From: Croceibacterium mercuriale
GTDB lineage: Bacteria; Pseudomonadota; Alphaproteobacteria; Sphingomonadales; Sphingomonadaceae
DNA: 64,000 nt
Assembly: GCF_000802385.1 (NCBI RefSeq)
Contig: NZ_JTDN01000002.1
Location: 310,001-374,000, forward strand
Direction: 5' to 3'
A program made the position numbers and the translations under genes. Of this stretch, positions 34,543 through 43,552 are shown piece after piece. Within the stretch, counting starts at the first letter, position 1, and each line of letters begins with the position of its first letter. The notes beneath the pieces are model-generated. The model was not told the DNA's origin. It did not search any database and saw nothing but the letters and a program-made list of their open reading frames with translations.

Positions 34543-36981
34543 TCAATCCCCGCGCATCGCCTCGCCAGCCAGCGCCTCTGCCTCCAGCAGCAGGTCGTCA
34601 TCGGCCGATCCCTGTGGCAGGGCCTCGCGCCCGATCATGACCATGACCGGCACGGCCAGTGGGCTCACCCGTTCCAGCCGGACATGGTTGAGCTGCGCAG
34701 CGGCGGTGTCGAGCAGGTCGCCCAGCCGGCCTACATCGGTCATGCGCGCGCGGGCATCGGCCCATGCCGCCTCGATCAGCAGGTGGTCGGGCTCGTACTT
34801 GCGCAGCACGTCGTAGATCAGGTCGGTGGAAAAGGTCACCTGCCGGCCGGTCTTGCGATTGCCGGGCTGCTGCCGTTCCACCAGCCCGCCGATCACCGCC
34901 ACTTCGCGGAAGGCGCGGCGCAGCAGGTGCGATTGCGTGACCCAGTCCACGAACTCGTCGGTCAGGATGTCGGGCGACAGCAGCGGCGCGGGGTCATCCA
35001 CCGGCTTGTAACCCCACACCGCCAGCGAATAATCGTTGGCGACGAAGCCGCCGGGCATCAGCCCGCGCTCCTCCATCCGCTTGGTGATCAGCATGCCCAG
35101 CGACTGGTTCGCGTTCCACCCGATGAAGGTATAATAGACGGTGTACTCGCGCTTGGCATGGGGGAAGCTTTCCACCAGCAGCGTGTCCGGCCCCGGCATC
35201 TCGCTGCGCCAGTCCTGCACCTCCAGCCATTCGCGCACGTCGTCGGGGAAGCGGGCCCAGCTGGCGCGATCCACCAGCATTTCCCGCACGCGGTCCGCCA
35301 GATGGGTGGTCAGCGGCAGGCGCAGGCCGCCATAGGACGGGATCATCGCCGCCTTGCTGCTGGCGCGCACCAGCAGTTCCATGTCGTGCACCTGCACCAC
35401 CTCCACATTCACGCCGGCGAACTGGAAGGTGTCACCCGGGCGCAGGGCGGCGGCGAAGCGTTCCTCAACCTTGCCGAGCGAGCGACCCGGCCGGTTCTTG
35501 CTGCCGAAGCGGACCTCCAGCATCTGCGAATCGACGATGATGCCGGCGTTCAGCCGGTGGCGCGCGGCCTGTTCGGGGTGAGTCAGCCGCCAGCTGCCGT
35601 CCGCCTCCTGCGTGATGCGGCGGAACTTGTCATAGGCCTTCAGCGCGTACCCGCCGGTGGCGACATAGGCGAGCACACGGTCCCACACGATCCCGTCCAC
35701 CCAGGCGTAGGACAGGGTGGAGCGCACCTCCGCCAGCAACGCCGCGCCATCGAACGGGGCGGCGCAGGCGCAGCCCATCACGTGCTGCGCCAGCACGTCC
35801 AGCGCGCCGGGGCGGAAATCCTCGCCATCGCGCTGCCCCTGGTCGACCGCCTCCTTGGCGGCGGTCGCCTCCAGGAACTCGAACCGGTTGCCGGGCACCA
35901 GCAATGCGCGGGAGGACTGGTCGAGCCGGTGATTGGCACGGCCGATCCGCTGCAGCAGCCTGCTGGATCCCTTGGGCGCGCCCATCTGCACCACGCAGTC
36001 GATGTCGCCCCAGTCCACGCCCAGGTCCAGGCTGGCGGTGCAGACCAGCGCGCGCAGCCGGCCGGCCGCCATCGCCCCTTCCACCTTGCGGCGCGCTTCC
36101 TTGCTCAGCGATCCGTGATGGATGCCGATCGGCAGCGTATCCTCGTTCGCGTCCCACAGATGCTGGAAGATGTACTCCGCCAGGAAGCGGGTGTTGGCGA
36201 AGATCAGCGTGGTGCGGTTCTCGCGGATACGTTCGTACAGCTGCGGGATGGCCCAGATCGCGGCGTGGCCGCCCCACGGCACCCGCGCATCCTGCGGCAG
36301 CAGGATCTCCACCTCCGCCGGCGCGCCCGGCTCCCCCTCCACCAGCCGCACCCGATCCACCTCGCCCCACGGCGCCAGCCAGCTGCGGAACGCCTCCGGG
36401 TCGGCCAGGGTGGCGGACAGGGCCGCGCGCTGCAGGCCGGGCGCGATCGCCTGCAGCCGGGATAGCGCCAGCGCCAGCAGGTCGCCGCGCTTGTCGGTGG
36501 CGAAGGCGTGGACCTCGTCGATGACGATGCGGCGGAGGCCGGCGAACAGCTGGAAGCTGTCGGGATAGGACAGCAGCAGGCTGAGGCTTTCGGGCGTGGT
36601 CAGCAGCACGTTCGGCGGCTTGGCCCGCTGCCGCTTCTTGCGGTCGGACGGGGTGTCGCCGCTGCGTGTCTCCACCGTCAGCGGCAGGCCCATCTCGGCC
36701 ACGGGCGTCATCAGGTTGCGCTGCACGTCATGCGCCAGGGCCTTCAATGGCGAGACGTACAGCGTGTGCAGCCCTTCGGGCGACGAACCCTGTGACGGGC
36801 AGAAGGCGGCCAGCGTGGGCAGGAAGCCGGCCAGTGTCTTGCCCGCGCCGGTATCGGCCACCAGCAGCGCATGGTCGCCGGACTGCGCCGCGGCATACAT
36901 TCCGGCCTGGTGCCGCCGCACACGCCACTGGCGACCAGCGAACCAGCTGGCGATCTCCGGCGGCAGGGGGGTGTCGGGCAT
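34543..36981 (-). CDS. Lhr-type (ligase-associated) DEXH-box DNA helicase
   Basis: ATP-dependent DNA helicase of 812 residues, starting MPDTPLPPEIASWFAGRQWR. RecA domain 1: Walker A VADTGAGKTLAGFLPTL near residue 40, PNVLLTTPESLSLLLSYPDS, and DEVH box IVIDEVHAFATDKRGD near residue 150. RecA domain 2: IFANTRFLAEYIFQHLWD near residue 260, GIHHGSLSKEARRKVEGAM, and LVCTASLDLGVDWGDID with QRIGRANHR. The C-terminal half is the winged-helix/Lhr core. The family usually sits with an ATP-dependent DNA ligase, an exonuclease and the PdeM phosphoesterase. None is adjacent here. Confidence 0.92.
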   Translation of the reverse strand: MPDTPLPPEIASWFAGRQWRVRRHQAGMYAAAQSGDHALLVADTGAGKTLAGFLPTLAAFCPSQGSSPEGLHTLYVSPLKALAHDVQRNLMTPVAEMGLPLTVETRSGDTPSDRKKRQRAKPPNVLLTTPESLSLLLSYPDSFQLFAGLRRIVIDEVHAFATDKRGDLLALALSRLQAIAPGLQRAALSATLADPEAFRSWLAPWGEVDRVRLVEGEPGAPAEVEILLPQDARVPWGGHAAIWAIPQLYERIRENRTTLIFANTRFLAEYIFQHLWDANEDTLPIGIHHGSLSKEARRKVEGAMAAGRLRALVCTASLDLGVDWGDIDCVVQMGAPKGSSRLLQRIGRANHRLDQSSRALLVPGNRFEFLEATAAKEAVDQGQRDGEDFRPGALDVLAQHVMGCACAAPFDGAALLAEVRSTLSYAWVDGIVWDRVLAYVATGGYALKAYDKFRRITQEADGSWRLTHPEQAARHRLNAGIIVDSQMLEVRFGSKNRPGRSLGKVEERFAAALRPGDTFQFAGVNVEVVQVHDMELLVRASSKAAMIPSYGGLRLPLTTHLADRVREMLVDRASWARFPDDVREWLEVQDWRSEMPGPDTLLVESFPHAKREYTVYYTFIGWNANQSLGMLITKRMEERGLMPGGFVANDYSLAVWGYKPVDDPAPLLSPDILTDEFVDWVTQSHLLRRAFREVAVIGGLVERQQPGNRKTGRQVTFSTDLIYDVLRKYEPDHLLIEAAWADARARMTDVGRLGDLLDTAAAQLNHVRLERVSPLAVPVMVMIGREALPQGSADDDLLLEAEALAGEAMRGD

Positions 36982-37129
36982 CGCCACGATATGGCCCCTG
37001 CCTTCCGTTCGTCCAAGCGGTTCCCCGCTGCGGCCAAGCGCGGCAACCGTCCGGACTTGCGGAACGTTATGTCCTTGTATCCCGGCCACGCCCTGCGTTG
37101 CCGGGCAACGAGAAAGATGGAGAGCAAGC

Positions 37130-38080
37130 ATGGACCGCAATCAGTACGGCCGCCGCGACCGCGACACCCGCCAGAACGAACAGTTCAGCGACCGCGACTA
37201 TTCCTACGGCGACGAGAACCGTTCCTATAGCCAGATGGGCGAAGGCCGCGGACGGGACGACAATGACGATTTCGGCGGCAGCGGGCGCGGCCGCTATGGC
37301 AGCAGCAGCAGTTCGCAGGGTGGCCGGGACTATGGCAGCAGCCAAGGCTACAACAACCGCCAGGGCTACGGCAATCGCCAGGGCGGCAGCTTCGGCAGCG
37401 GCGACCAGTCGCGCGGCTATGACACTTCGGATGACGGCTATTCACGGGGTGGCTTCGGCGCCAGCCGGCCGACCAACCGCGAGAACCGCGGCTTCGAGAG
37501 CTTCACCGGCAATGATTTCGGCGGCCACGATTTCTCCGGCCCGCGGCAGAACCGTGCGCCGGGCACCAGCTATGACAGCTACGGCCCGTATGGCGCCAGC
37601 AGCGGCTCGGGCAGCTTCGGCGCGGCGCCGTCGCGCGACCGCTACGACAACGGCTCGCGCTCCGGTCGCGGGAACGATGACCGCGGTTTCTTCGACCGTG
37701 CGGGCGACGAGGTCGCCAGCTGGTTCGGCGATCGTGATGCCGCCCGTCGGCGCGATCAGGATCATCGCGGCTCCGGCCCGGCGAACTACACAAGGTCCGA
37801 CCAGCGCATCCTGGAGGATGTGTGCGACACGATCACCCATGATCGCGACGTGGACGGCCGGCAGATCCAGGTGACGGTGCAGGATGGCGAGGTGACGCTG
37901 GACGGCACGGTGACCAGCCGCCAGCAGAAGCGCCACGCGGAAGACCTGGTCGACGACCTGTCGGGCGTGAAGCATGTGCAGAACAATCTGCGCGTGCAGG
38001 CCACCGGCAGCACGGGAAGCACGGGCAGCAGCCGCGACTCCACGCTGGGCCGCAGCGCCACGGACCTTCCGCTGGCCTGA
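37130..38080 (+). CDS. SWFG and BON domain protein with Gly/Ser-rich N-terminus
   Basis: A 316-residue protein. The first 190 residues are a low-complexity Gly/Ser/Arg/Asn/Tyr-rich stretch (RGRYGSSSSSQGGRDYGSSQ, GYNNRQGYGNRQGGSFGSG). The SWFG motif block follows at about residue 195-215 (DRAGDEVASWFGDRDAARRR), then one BON domain at about 220-300 (TRSDQRILEDVCDTI, GRQIQVTVQDGEVTLDGTV). BON domains bind phospholipid membranes, and SWFG/BON proteins are often stress-induced. There is no signal peptide. GGAGA lies 8 bases before the ATG. Confidence 0.8.
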   Translation: MDRNQYGRRDRDTRQNEQFSDRDYSYGDENRSYSQMGEGRGRDDNDDFGGSGRGRYGSSSSSQGGRDYGSSQGYNNRQGYGNRQGGSFGSGDQSRGYDTSDDGYSRGGFGASRPTNRENRGFESFTGNDFGGHDFSGPRQNRAPGTSYDSYGPYGASSGSGSFGAAPSRDRYDNGSRSGRGNDDRGFFDRAGDEVASWFGDRDAARRRDQDHRGSGPANYTRSDQRILEDVCDTITHDRDVDGRQIQVTVQDGEVTLDGTVTSRQQKRHAEDLVDDLSGVKHVQNNLRVQATGSTGSTGSSRDSTLGRSATDLPLA

Positions 38081-38105
38081 CGCGCCGTTCACGACCGACA
38101 AAGCA

Positions 38106-38132
38106 GGGGCTCGCCATCTGGCGGGCCCCTTT
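38106..38132 (+). terminator. Terminator after the SWFG/BON gene
   Basis: GGGGC-T-CGCC-ATCT-GGCG-G-GCCCC hairpin (38106-38129) followed by TTTG, 26 bases past the stop. A short U-run. Confidence 0.65.
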
Positions 38133-38194
38133 GCGTATGGTGGCACACGATGGCGGACGGCGCTGGCGGGTGCTGCCTATGCTAAGGGCCGGGG

Positions 38195-39670
38195 ATGGTG
38201 GCGACTGATACCTTACCCACAGATCCGCGCGCCGAAGAGCGGATGCAGGCGCTGGACGCGCTGGAAATCCTCGACACGCCGCCCGAGCGCGAATTCGACA
38301 TGGTGGCCCAGCTGGCGGCCGAACTGCTGGGTTGCCCGATCGCGCTGGTCTCCCTGATCGATACGCAGCGGCAATGGTTCAAGGCCCGTTACGGCCTGCA
38401 GATATCCGACACGCCGCTGGAACAGTCCTTCTGCCGGGTGCCGGTCCGGCTGAATAATCCGCTGATCGTGCCCGACGCGCGGGCCGATCCGCAATTCCGC
38501 GACAATCCGCTGGTGAAGGGCGATCCCAACATCCGCTTCTATGCCGGCGTGCCGCTGCGGATCACCACCCGGCCGGACCGTGCGCCGGTGCCGGTCGGCA
38601 CGCTGTGCGCGATCGACAGCCAGGCGCGGGTGGCGGATCCGCACGATCTGCGGGTGCTGGAAACGCTGGGCCAGGTGCTGGAGACGATGCTGGCCGCCCG
38701 CCTCGCCGAGGCACGCGCGCGGCATCTGGCTGCGCAGTACAAGCAGGCGCTGGTGGAAAAGGACCGGTTGCACCGCCAGCTGCACCAGGCCGAGCGGCTG
38801 GCGCAGATCGGCTCGTGGCGCTTCACCCTGGCCGACGGGCAGGTCGAGTGGTCGCCGCAGCTGTATGCCATCTACCAGTTGCCGGCGGGCAGCGTCGTCA
38901 CCGTGGATCAGGCATTCGACTTCTTCCCGCCGGCCGACCGCATGCGGTTGCAGGACGCGGTGGACGAGACGGTACGCACCGGCCGCGGCTTCGACGTGGA
39001 ACTGACGATGCTCACCGCCTTGCAGCAGGAACGGCGGGTGCGGTCGCTGGGCGAGATGGAACTGCAGGATGGCGAGCCGGTGGCCATGTTCGGCGTGTTC
39101 AAGGACATCACCGACCGGCACGAACTGGAAACCGCGCTGCGCCATGCGGCCGACACGGACGAGTTGACCCTGCTGGGTTCGCGCAAGCGGTGCAACGCCC
39201 TGCTGGACCAGACCATCGCCCGCTGCGTGGCCGAGGGCGCGCCACTGGCGCTGGTGCTGGTGGATCTGGACCACTTCAAGGCGGTGAACGACCAGTGCGG
39301 CCATGCGACGGGGGACGAGGTGCTGCGCCGCGCGGGCGAGGCATTGCGCGCAGCCTGGCTGGCGGGATCCTTCGCCGGCCGGATGGGCGGCGATGAATTC
39401 GTGCTGCTGCTGACCGAGCCGGAGCTGCTGGCCGACCTGCCGGGCACGATGCGCCGCCTGCTGACCGAACTGCGGCAGGATGTGGAATGTCCGGGTGCGC
39501 GGGCGCCGATCGCCGTCTCGGGCACACTAGGTGCCGCCTGGCTGGCGCCCGACTGCGCGGATCGTGCCAGCCTGCTGCTGCGGGCGGATCAGGCACTGTA
39601 CCAGGCCAAGAACGCGGTGCGCGGCACGGCGGCGATCGCCGGCCAGGACGGCACGCTGATCGCGCGCTGA
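38195..39670 (+). CDS. GAF-PAS-GGDEF diguanylate cyclase
   Basis: Cytoplasmic enzyme making cyclic di-GMP, 491 residues. GAF domain at about 25-175 (CPIALVSLIDTQRQWFKARY, FYAGVPLRI), coiled linker at about 175-205, PAS domain at about 205-320 (SWRFTLADGQVEWSPQLYAI), and GGDEF domain at about 325-490 (DELTLLGSRKRCNALLDQTI, GRMGGDEFVLLLTEPE). The active-site GGDEF is intact. The usual RxxD inhibitory site 5 residues before it is absent (RAAWLAGSFAGRMGGDEF), so product inhibition through that site is not expected. AAGGG precedes the ATG. Confidence 0.93.
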   Translation: MVATDTLPTDPRAEERMQALDALEILDTPPEREFDMVAQLAAELLGCPIALVSLIDTQRQWFKARYGLQISDTPLEQSFCRVPVRLNNPLIVPDARADPQFRDNPLVKGDPNIRFYAGVPLRITTRPDRAPVPVGTLCAIDSQARVADPHDLRVLETLGQVLETMLAARLAEARARHLAAQYKQALVEKDRLHRQLHQAERLAQIGSWRFTLADGQVEWSPQLYAIYQLPAGSVVTVDQAFDFFPPADRMRLQDAVDETVRTGRGFDVELTMLTALQQERRVRSLGEMELQDGEPVAMFGVFKDITDRHELETALRHAADTDELTLLGSRKRCNALLDQTIARCVAEGAPLALVLVDLDHFKAVNDQCGHATGDEVLRRAGEALRAAWLAGSFAGRMGGDEFVLLLTEPELLADLPGTMRRLLTELRQDVECPGARAPIAVSGTLGAAWLAPDCADRASLLLRADQALYQAKNAVRGTAAIAGQDGTLIAR

Positions 39671-39673
39671 GGG

Positions 39674-40258
39674 TCAGTCGAGCAGCTGGTAATGGATCGG
39701 CTTGAAGCTGCCGCCGTTGGAGGCATAGGCGGAACAGGCAGTCAGCCCGATGACACAGTCCATCGCTGCCCTTAGCACGATGAAGTCGCCCGGCGCGGAC
39801 ACCGGCGGATCGACCTGCAGCGCGCCATCGGGCGCCACCGGCACGTTCATGAACAGGTTGAAGGCAGTGGGGATCGCGTCCGGCTCGACGCCATAGGGCG
39901 CCAGCGCCTCCGCCAGATTGCCGAAGCATCCGCGATGGACAGGCTGGTCGGGGTAGAAGTGGCGGAAGGTCGCCTCGCTGCACGGGGTCAGCAGGAAATC
40001 ATGCTGGCCGACACTGTCCTCCACGATCTCCAGCAGCACGTTCGATCGGTTGGACCACAGCCGGTGACCGGTGGTGAGCGCGATCGTCTCCTCGTAGTCG
40101 AAGGTGCGCCCGTTGCTGATCACCTCGCGCACATCGGCCGCGTTGAAGGCCAGCAGGTCGGACACCTGCACCCCCATCGGATCAATCACCTTCAGCAGCT
40201 GGCCGGCGCGTAAGATGAATGCGGCGCCGCTGCGGGGCGGAATGACGTGCAGGCTCAT
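39674..40258 (-). CDS. DUF1989 (urea carboxylase-associated) family protein
   Basis: A 194-residue cytoplasmic protein. DUF1989 proteins include the two subunits of carboxyguanidine deiminase (CgdA/CgdB) and the urea carboxylase-associated proteins. Family features: VIPPRSGAAFILRAGQLLKV at the start, NGRTFDYEETIALTTGHRLW, and HDFLLTPCSEATFRHFYPDQ. Cysteines lie in TPCSE, HRGCFGNLAEAL and LTACSAYA, at positions known to hold metal in the family. There is no urea/guanidine carboxylase nearby. It overlaps the preceding N-hydroxylase-family gene by ATGA, so the two act together. Confidence 0.85.
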   Translation of the reverse strand: MSLHVIPPRSGAAFILRAGQLLKVIDPMGVQVSDLLAFNAADVREVISNGRTFDYEETIALTTGHRLWSNRSNVLLEIVEDSVGQHDFLLTPCSEATFRHFYPDQPVHRGCFGNLAEALAPYGVEPDAIPTAFNLFMNVPVAPDGALQVDPPVSAPGDFIVLRAAMDCVIGLTACSAYASNGGSFKPIHYQLLD

Positions 40259-40947
40259 TCCGGGGCCGAGTCGCTGCGTTTGTCGTGAAACGGGCAGGTC
40301 CAGTCCTCGCCCACCTGCCGGCCGGAATATTGCCGCGCCTCGCTCGTCTCGCCATAGCGGGACAGCATCGGGTTGATCGATCCTGCCAGCTTCACATCCC
40401 GGTCGAGGATGGTCTTGCGCATCTTCTCGTACCGACCCTGCTCCCGCAGGTGTTCGAACTGCTCGTGCAGGTTGAACACCAGCGTCGGATGGCGGAACCG
40501 CCGCGCCGGGCGGCTGGCACCGGGATGCAGGCCGACCACGAAGAATGCCTCTCCGCCGAAGCTGAGGGAGAAATGCGGATCGGATGGGTCAGAACTGACG
40601 CGGTGGTCGTAGGTTTGGCCGCGCCACTGGTCCTTGTCGGTCAGCGATTGCAGCCGTTCCCACAGCGCCGCCTCGAACTGCTCCTCCGTCAGATCGGTCG
40701 GGGTGTCATAGACCACCGCCAGCGAGCGCAGCCCTTCCGGGTCGGCGCGCCAGCCCTTGGCCCATTCCAGCAGCTCCGAATGGATGTGCACATCGTCCCA
40801 CGCGCTTTCCAGCGAATGGCCGACGATCACCTTCAGCGTGCCGCGGGCAAGCGCCGACTTGGCACCCACGCAGGGGAACCCGGCTTCCGCGATCTGCGCG
40901 AACAGTTCCTCTCGCCGTAAGTCGGCGACGTCATCAGCGATCAGCAT
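40255..40947 (-). CDS. YqcI/YcgG family heme-dependent N-hydroxylase-like protein
   Basis: A 230-residue protein of the family that includes DcsA (N-hydroxylates L-arginine for cycloserine synthesis) and GntA (N-hydroxylates pre-guanitoxin). Family stretches: FPCVGAKSALARGTLKVIVG, SAWDDVHIHSELLEW, FFVVGLHPGASRPARRF, PTLVFNLHEQFEHLREQ, and the terminal SEARQYSGRQVGEDWTCPF. MLIADD at 40947 is chosen as start. The open frame upstream is not family-like. A guanidine-containing substrate is inferred from family and from coupling with DUF1989, not shown. Confidence 0.82.
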   Translation of the reverse strand: MLIADDVADLRREELFAQIAEAGFPCVGAKSALARGTLKVIVGHSLESAWDDVHIHSELLEWAKGWRADPEGLRSLAVVYDTPTDLTEEQFEAALWERLQSLTDKDQWRGQTYDHRVSSDPSDPHFSLSFGGEAFFVVGLHPGASRPARRFRHPTLVFNLHEQFEHLREQGRYEKMRKTILDRDVKLAGSINPMLSRYGETSEARQYSGRQVGEDWTCPFHDKRSDSAPE

Positions 40948-41014
40948 GGTTGCCCCGGTATCCTTCGTGCGCCCAACGGGTGGGCGGCGGAGGGTGTTCC
41001 GATGCTGACAGATG

Positions 41015-41839
41015 TTAAGGTACGGGGACAATCACCGGCGGTGGGACCATGCCGTTCTTCAGCGCCGCCATGTCCACGCCCAGCAGCTGTGCCAGCCGGG
41101 CCCGTTGCCGGTTGTTGAGATCGGCAAAGCCGCGTTCGGGCGGCAGGTCGGTCATCGCGGCGACCATCGCTTCCGTCATCTGCGGCATCCGCTCCATCAC
41201 CTGGGGCAGCATTTCCATGCTGGCGCTCATCACCTGCGGATCGGAGAACAGCGGCAGCAGCTCGCCGGCGAACCGCGCGCCCACCGGCGTGTCGAAGAAG
41301 GCACCGATCGCGGCCAGCTCCGCCGCATCGAAGCGCGCGGCGTAGGCGCGGGCGATGCCGCTGCGCAGCCCGGGCTCCACCGCCACGATGATGTCACGCA
41401 GGGGATCGATCATCGCGTTCATCGCCACGCGTCCGCGCTGGTCATAGGCAGGATCGAGCAGCGCGGTGACCTCCAGCCGCTCGGCCTCGCTCAGCTTGCC
41501 GAGATGCTCCGCCGTCATGCCCAGCCGCAGCGACAGCGTCTCCGCACTCATTCCGGTGCTGCTGAACAGGTCGGCCATCGGCCCCATCATGGCGCGCAGC
41601 ATGTCGTCCATGACACGGGCATAGACGCCGTCCGGCACCACCTTGTCCGCCAGCGGCTGCGCCGCCGGCAGGCGCGCCTCCTGCTCCGCCGTCAGCGGCT
41701 CTGTCGGGAACATGCCCCGCATGGCCGAAAGCATCACGGCGTCGGCCGCCCCATCGGCGGCCCCGGCCTGCTGCGCCGCCACCGGGGTAACGGGCAGGAG
41801 GGCGATGGCGCCGAATGCCGGCAGGAGGCGTCGCAGCAT
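41015..41839 (-). CDS. DUF2059 domain-containing secreted protein
   Basis: A 274-residue protein with a signal peptide ([20 protein letters not shown], cleavage after VAAQQ). The rest is mostly helical, with a DUF2059-type region (GIARAYAARFDAAELAAIGA, FFDTPVGARFAGELLPLFSD) about residues 165-225. Function unknown, likely periplasmic. The start ATG overlaps the pgmG stop (TGATG), so it is coupled to the end of the mipZ-dnaJ-pgmG run. Confidence 0.8.
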   Translation of the reverse strand: MLRRLLPAFGAIALLPVTPVAAQQAGAADGAADAVMLSAMRGMFPTEPLTAEQEARLPAAQPLADKVVPDGVYARVMDDMLRAMMGPMADLFSSTGMSAETLSLRLGMTAEHLGKLSEAERLEVTALLDPAYDQRGRVAMNAMIDPLRDIIVAVEPGLRSGIARAYAARFDAAELAAIGAFFDTPVGARFAGELLPLFSDPQVMSASMEMLPQVMERMPQMTEAMVAAMTDLPPERGFADLNNRQRARLAQLLGVDMAALKNGMVPPPVIVPVP

Positions 41840-43245
41840 CAGTGCCCGGCCTGCGGGCCGCGCTCCAGGCCGCTGGCGGCGAGCTGCTCGTCGATCTGGC
41901 CCATCAGCTTGTCCAGCCCTTCCTGGGTGTAGCTTTCGGCACGGGCGACCAGCACGTCCTGCGTGTTGCTGGCGCGCAGCAGCCACCAGCCATCGTCATT
42001 GGTCACGCGCACGCCATCGGTGTCGTTGACGTCGACATCCGTGGCGCCCGCCAGCCGGTCCTTGACCTCCTGGATGGCGGCGAACTTGCGGCTTTCATCC
42101 ACCTGGAAGCGCATTTCCGGCGTGTTGAGCATGGCCGGCATGGCGCTCTTCAGCTCCGTCACCGACTTGCCCAGCCGCGCGGACGCCGCGATCAGGCGGA
42201 TGCCGGCATAGAGCGCGTCGTCGTAGCCGTAATAGGTGTCGGCGAAGAACACGTGCCCGCTCATCTCGCCAGCCAGCGGAGAGCCAGTTTCCTTCATTTT
42301 GGACTTAATCAGGCTGTGGCCGGTCTTCCACATCAGCGGCTTGCCGCCCAGCTCCGCCACCCGGTCGAACAGCGCGCGGCTGGCCTTCACGTCGGCGATG
42401 ATCGTCACGCCCGGGCGGCGCTGCAGCAGGTCCTCGGCATAGATCATCAGCAGCTGGTCGCCCCAGATGATCCGGCCCTGGCCGTCGATCGCGCCGATCC
42501 GGTCGCCGTCGCCGTCGAAAGCCACACCGAAATCGAGGTTCTTCTCCGCGACCAGCTTAGCCAGATCGTTAAGGTTTTCCGGCACGGTGGGGTCGGGATG
42601 ATGATTGGGGAAATTGCCATCAACTTCGGTGAACAGCAGGTGATGCTCGCCCGGCAGGCGGGCGGCGAGCAGCTCCAGCGCGGGGCCGGCGGCGCCGTTG
42701 CCCGCGTCCCAGCCGATGCGCAGCTTGCCGAGCTGTTCCGGGTCCACACCTTCGAGGCCGGTCAGCAGGCGCTCTATGTAGGCGTCCATGACATCCAGCG
42801 CGTGCACTTCGCCCGTTCCGTCATCCCAATCACCTTCCGCCGCCATGCGGCCGATGGTCTGGATGTCCTCCCCGAAGAACGGACGCCCCTTAAATACCAT
42901 CTTGAAGCCGTTATAATTGGCGGGGTTGTGGCTGCCGGTTATCTGAATGCCGCCATCAACCTGTTCGTCTGACGCTTCGGCGTAATACAGCATCGGCGTC
43001 GGGCCCATGCCGACCTTGCGCACGTCGCAGCCGCTGGCGGTGAGGCCTTCGACCAGCGCATGTTCCAGCATCGGGCTGCTGACGCGGCCGTCATAGCCGA
43101 CCGCCACCAGCTTGCCGCCGGCGCGGCGCAGCAGCGTGCCGAAGCCGCGACCGATGGCGCGGGCATCGTCCGCCCCCAGCGTTTCGCCGATGATCCCGCG
43201 AATGTCATATTCGCGCAGCACGGTGGAGTGGAACTGGTGGCTCAT
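41839..43245 (-). CDS. pgmG: Phosphomannomutase/phosphoglucomutase
   Basis: Bifunctional alpha-D-phosphohexomutase supplying sugar nucleotides for exopolysaccharide, LPS and capsule, as PgmG does for gellan in Sphingomonas. It has 468 residues. The start is [20 protein letters not shown]. The active-site serine loop is [18 protein letters not shown] near residue 100. The Mg loop [16 protein letters not shown] lies near residue 240, the sugar-binding loop GEMSGHVFF near residue 320, and the phosphate loop region at the C-terminus ([20 protein letters not shown]). Its ATG overlaps the J-protein stop. Confidence 0.94.
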   Translation of the reverse strand: MSHQFHSTVLREYDIRGIIGETLGADDARAIGRGFGTLLRRAGGKLVAVGYDGRVSSPMLEHALVEGLTASGCDVRKVGMGPTPMLYYAEASDEQVDGGIQITGSHNPANYNGFKMVFKGRPFFGEDIQTIGRMAAEGDWDDGTGEVHALDVMDAYIERLLTGLEGVDPEQLGKLRIGWDAGNGAAGPALELLAARLPGEHHLLFTEVDGNFPNHHPDPTVPENLNDLAKLVAEKNLDFGVAFDGDGDRIGAIDGQGRIIWGDQLLMIYAEDLLQRRPGVTIIADVKASRALFDRVAELGGKPLMWKTGHSLIKSKMKETGSPLAGEMSGHVFFADTYYGYDDALYAGIRLIAASARLGKSVTELKSAMPAMLNTPEMRFQVDESRKFAAIQEVKDRLAGATDVDVNDTDGVRVTNDDGWWLLRASNTQDVLVARAESYTQEGLDKLMGQIDEQLAASGLERGPQAGH

Positions 43246-43550
43246 TGGTCCTCCTTGGACGATGGAATGCGGGTGTCGGCGGGCAGTTGCGCGACCAGCA
43301 GGTCGCGCGCCTCGTTGGCGCGGTGGACCATGGCGGCGCTGCCGCCCCGGTCGGGGTGAACGGTGGCGATCAGCCGGCGATGTGCCGCCTGGATGTCGGG
43401 GCGGGTGGCGCCTGCGGGTACAGCCAGCAGCTTGCGCGCGCGTTCCAGCTGGCGCTGCAGGCGGGTCGGCTTGGGCTGCCAGGGCCAGCGGCCGGTGACC
43501 ATCCACCATACCAGCACGGCCAGCACGGCGATGATCAGGAATTTCGCCAC
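43242..43550 (-). CDS. Membrane-anchored J-domain protein (Pam18/Tim14-like)
   Basis: A 102-residue protein. An N-terminal transmembrane helix ([20 protein letters not shown]) is followed by a C-terminal J-domain (about 40-95) with the HPD motif in [15 protein letters not shown]. It would recruit DnaK to the membrane, as mitochondrial Tim14 does for the import motor. It is tightly packed: its stop overlaps the pgmG start, and it begins 2 bases after mipZ. Confidence 0.86.
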   Translation of the reverse strand: MAKFLIIAVLAVLVWWMVTGRWPWQPKPTRLQRQLERARKLLAVPAGATRPDIQAAHRRLIATVHPDRGGSAAMVHRANEARDLLVAQLPADTRIPSSKEDQ

Positions 43551-43552
43551 GC

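Noticed and set aside
34311-34601. A 96-residue minus-strand open frame downstream of the helicase gene
   Set aside because: Its last 40 residues look protein-like, but the start overlaps the helicase, the first half is Cys/Arg-rich, and no ribosome site or family is recognised; at best a decayed remnant.
36982-37129. EcfG-type general stress promoter for the SWFG/BON gene
   Set aside because: A GGAAC occurs but no CGTT at 16-17 bases follows it.
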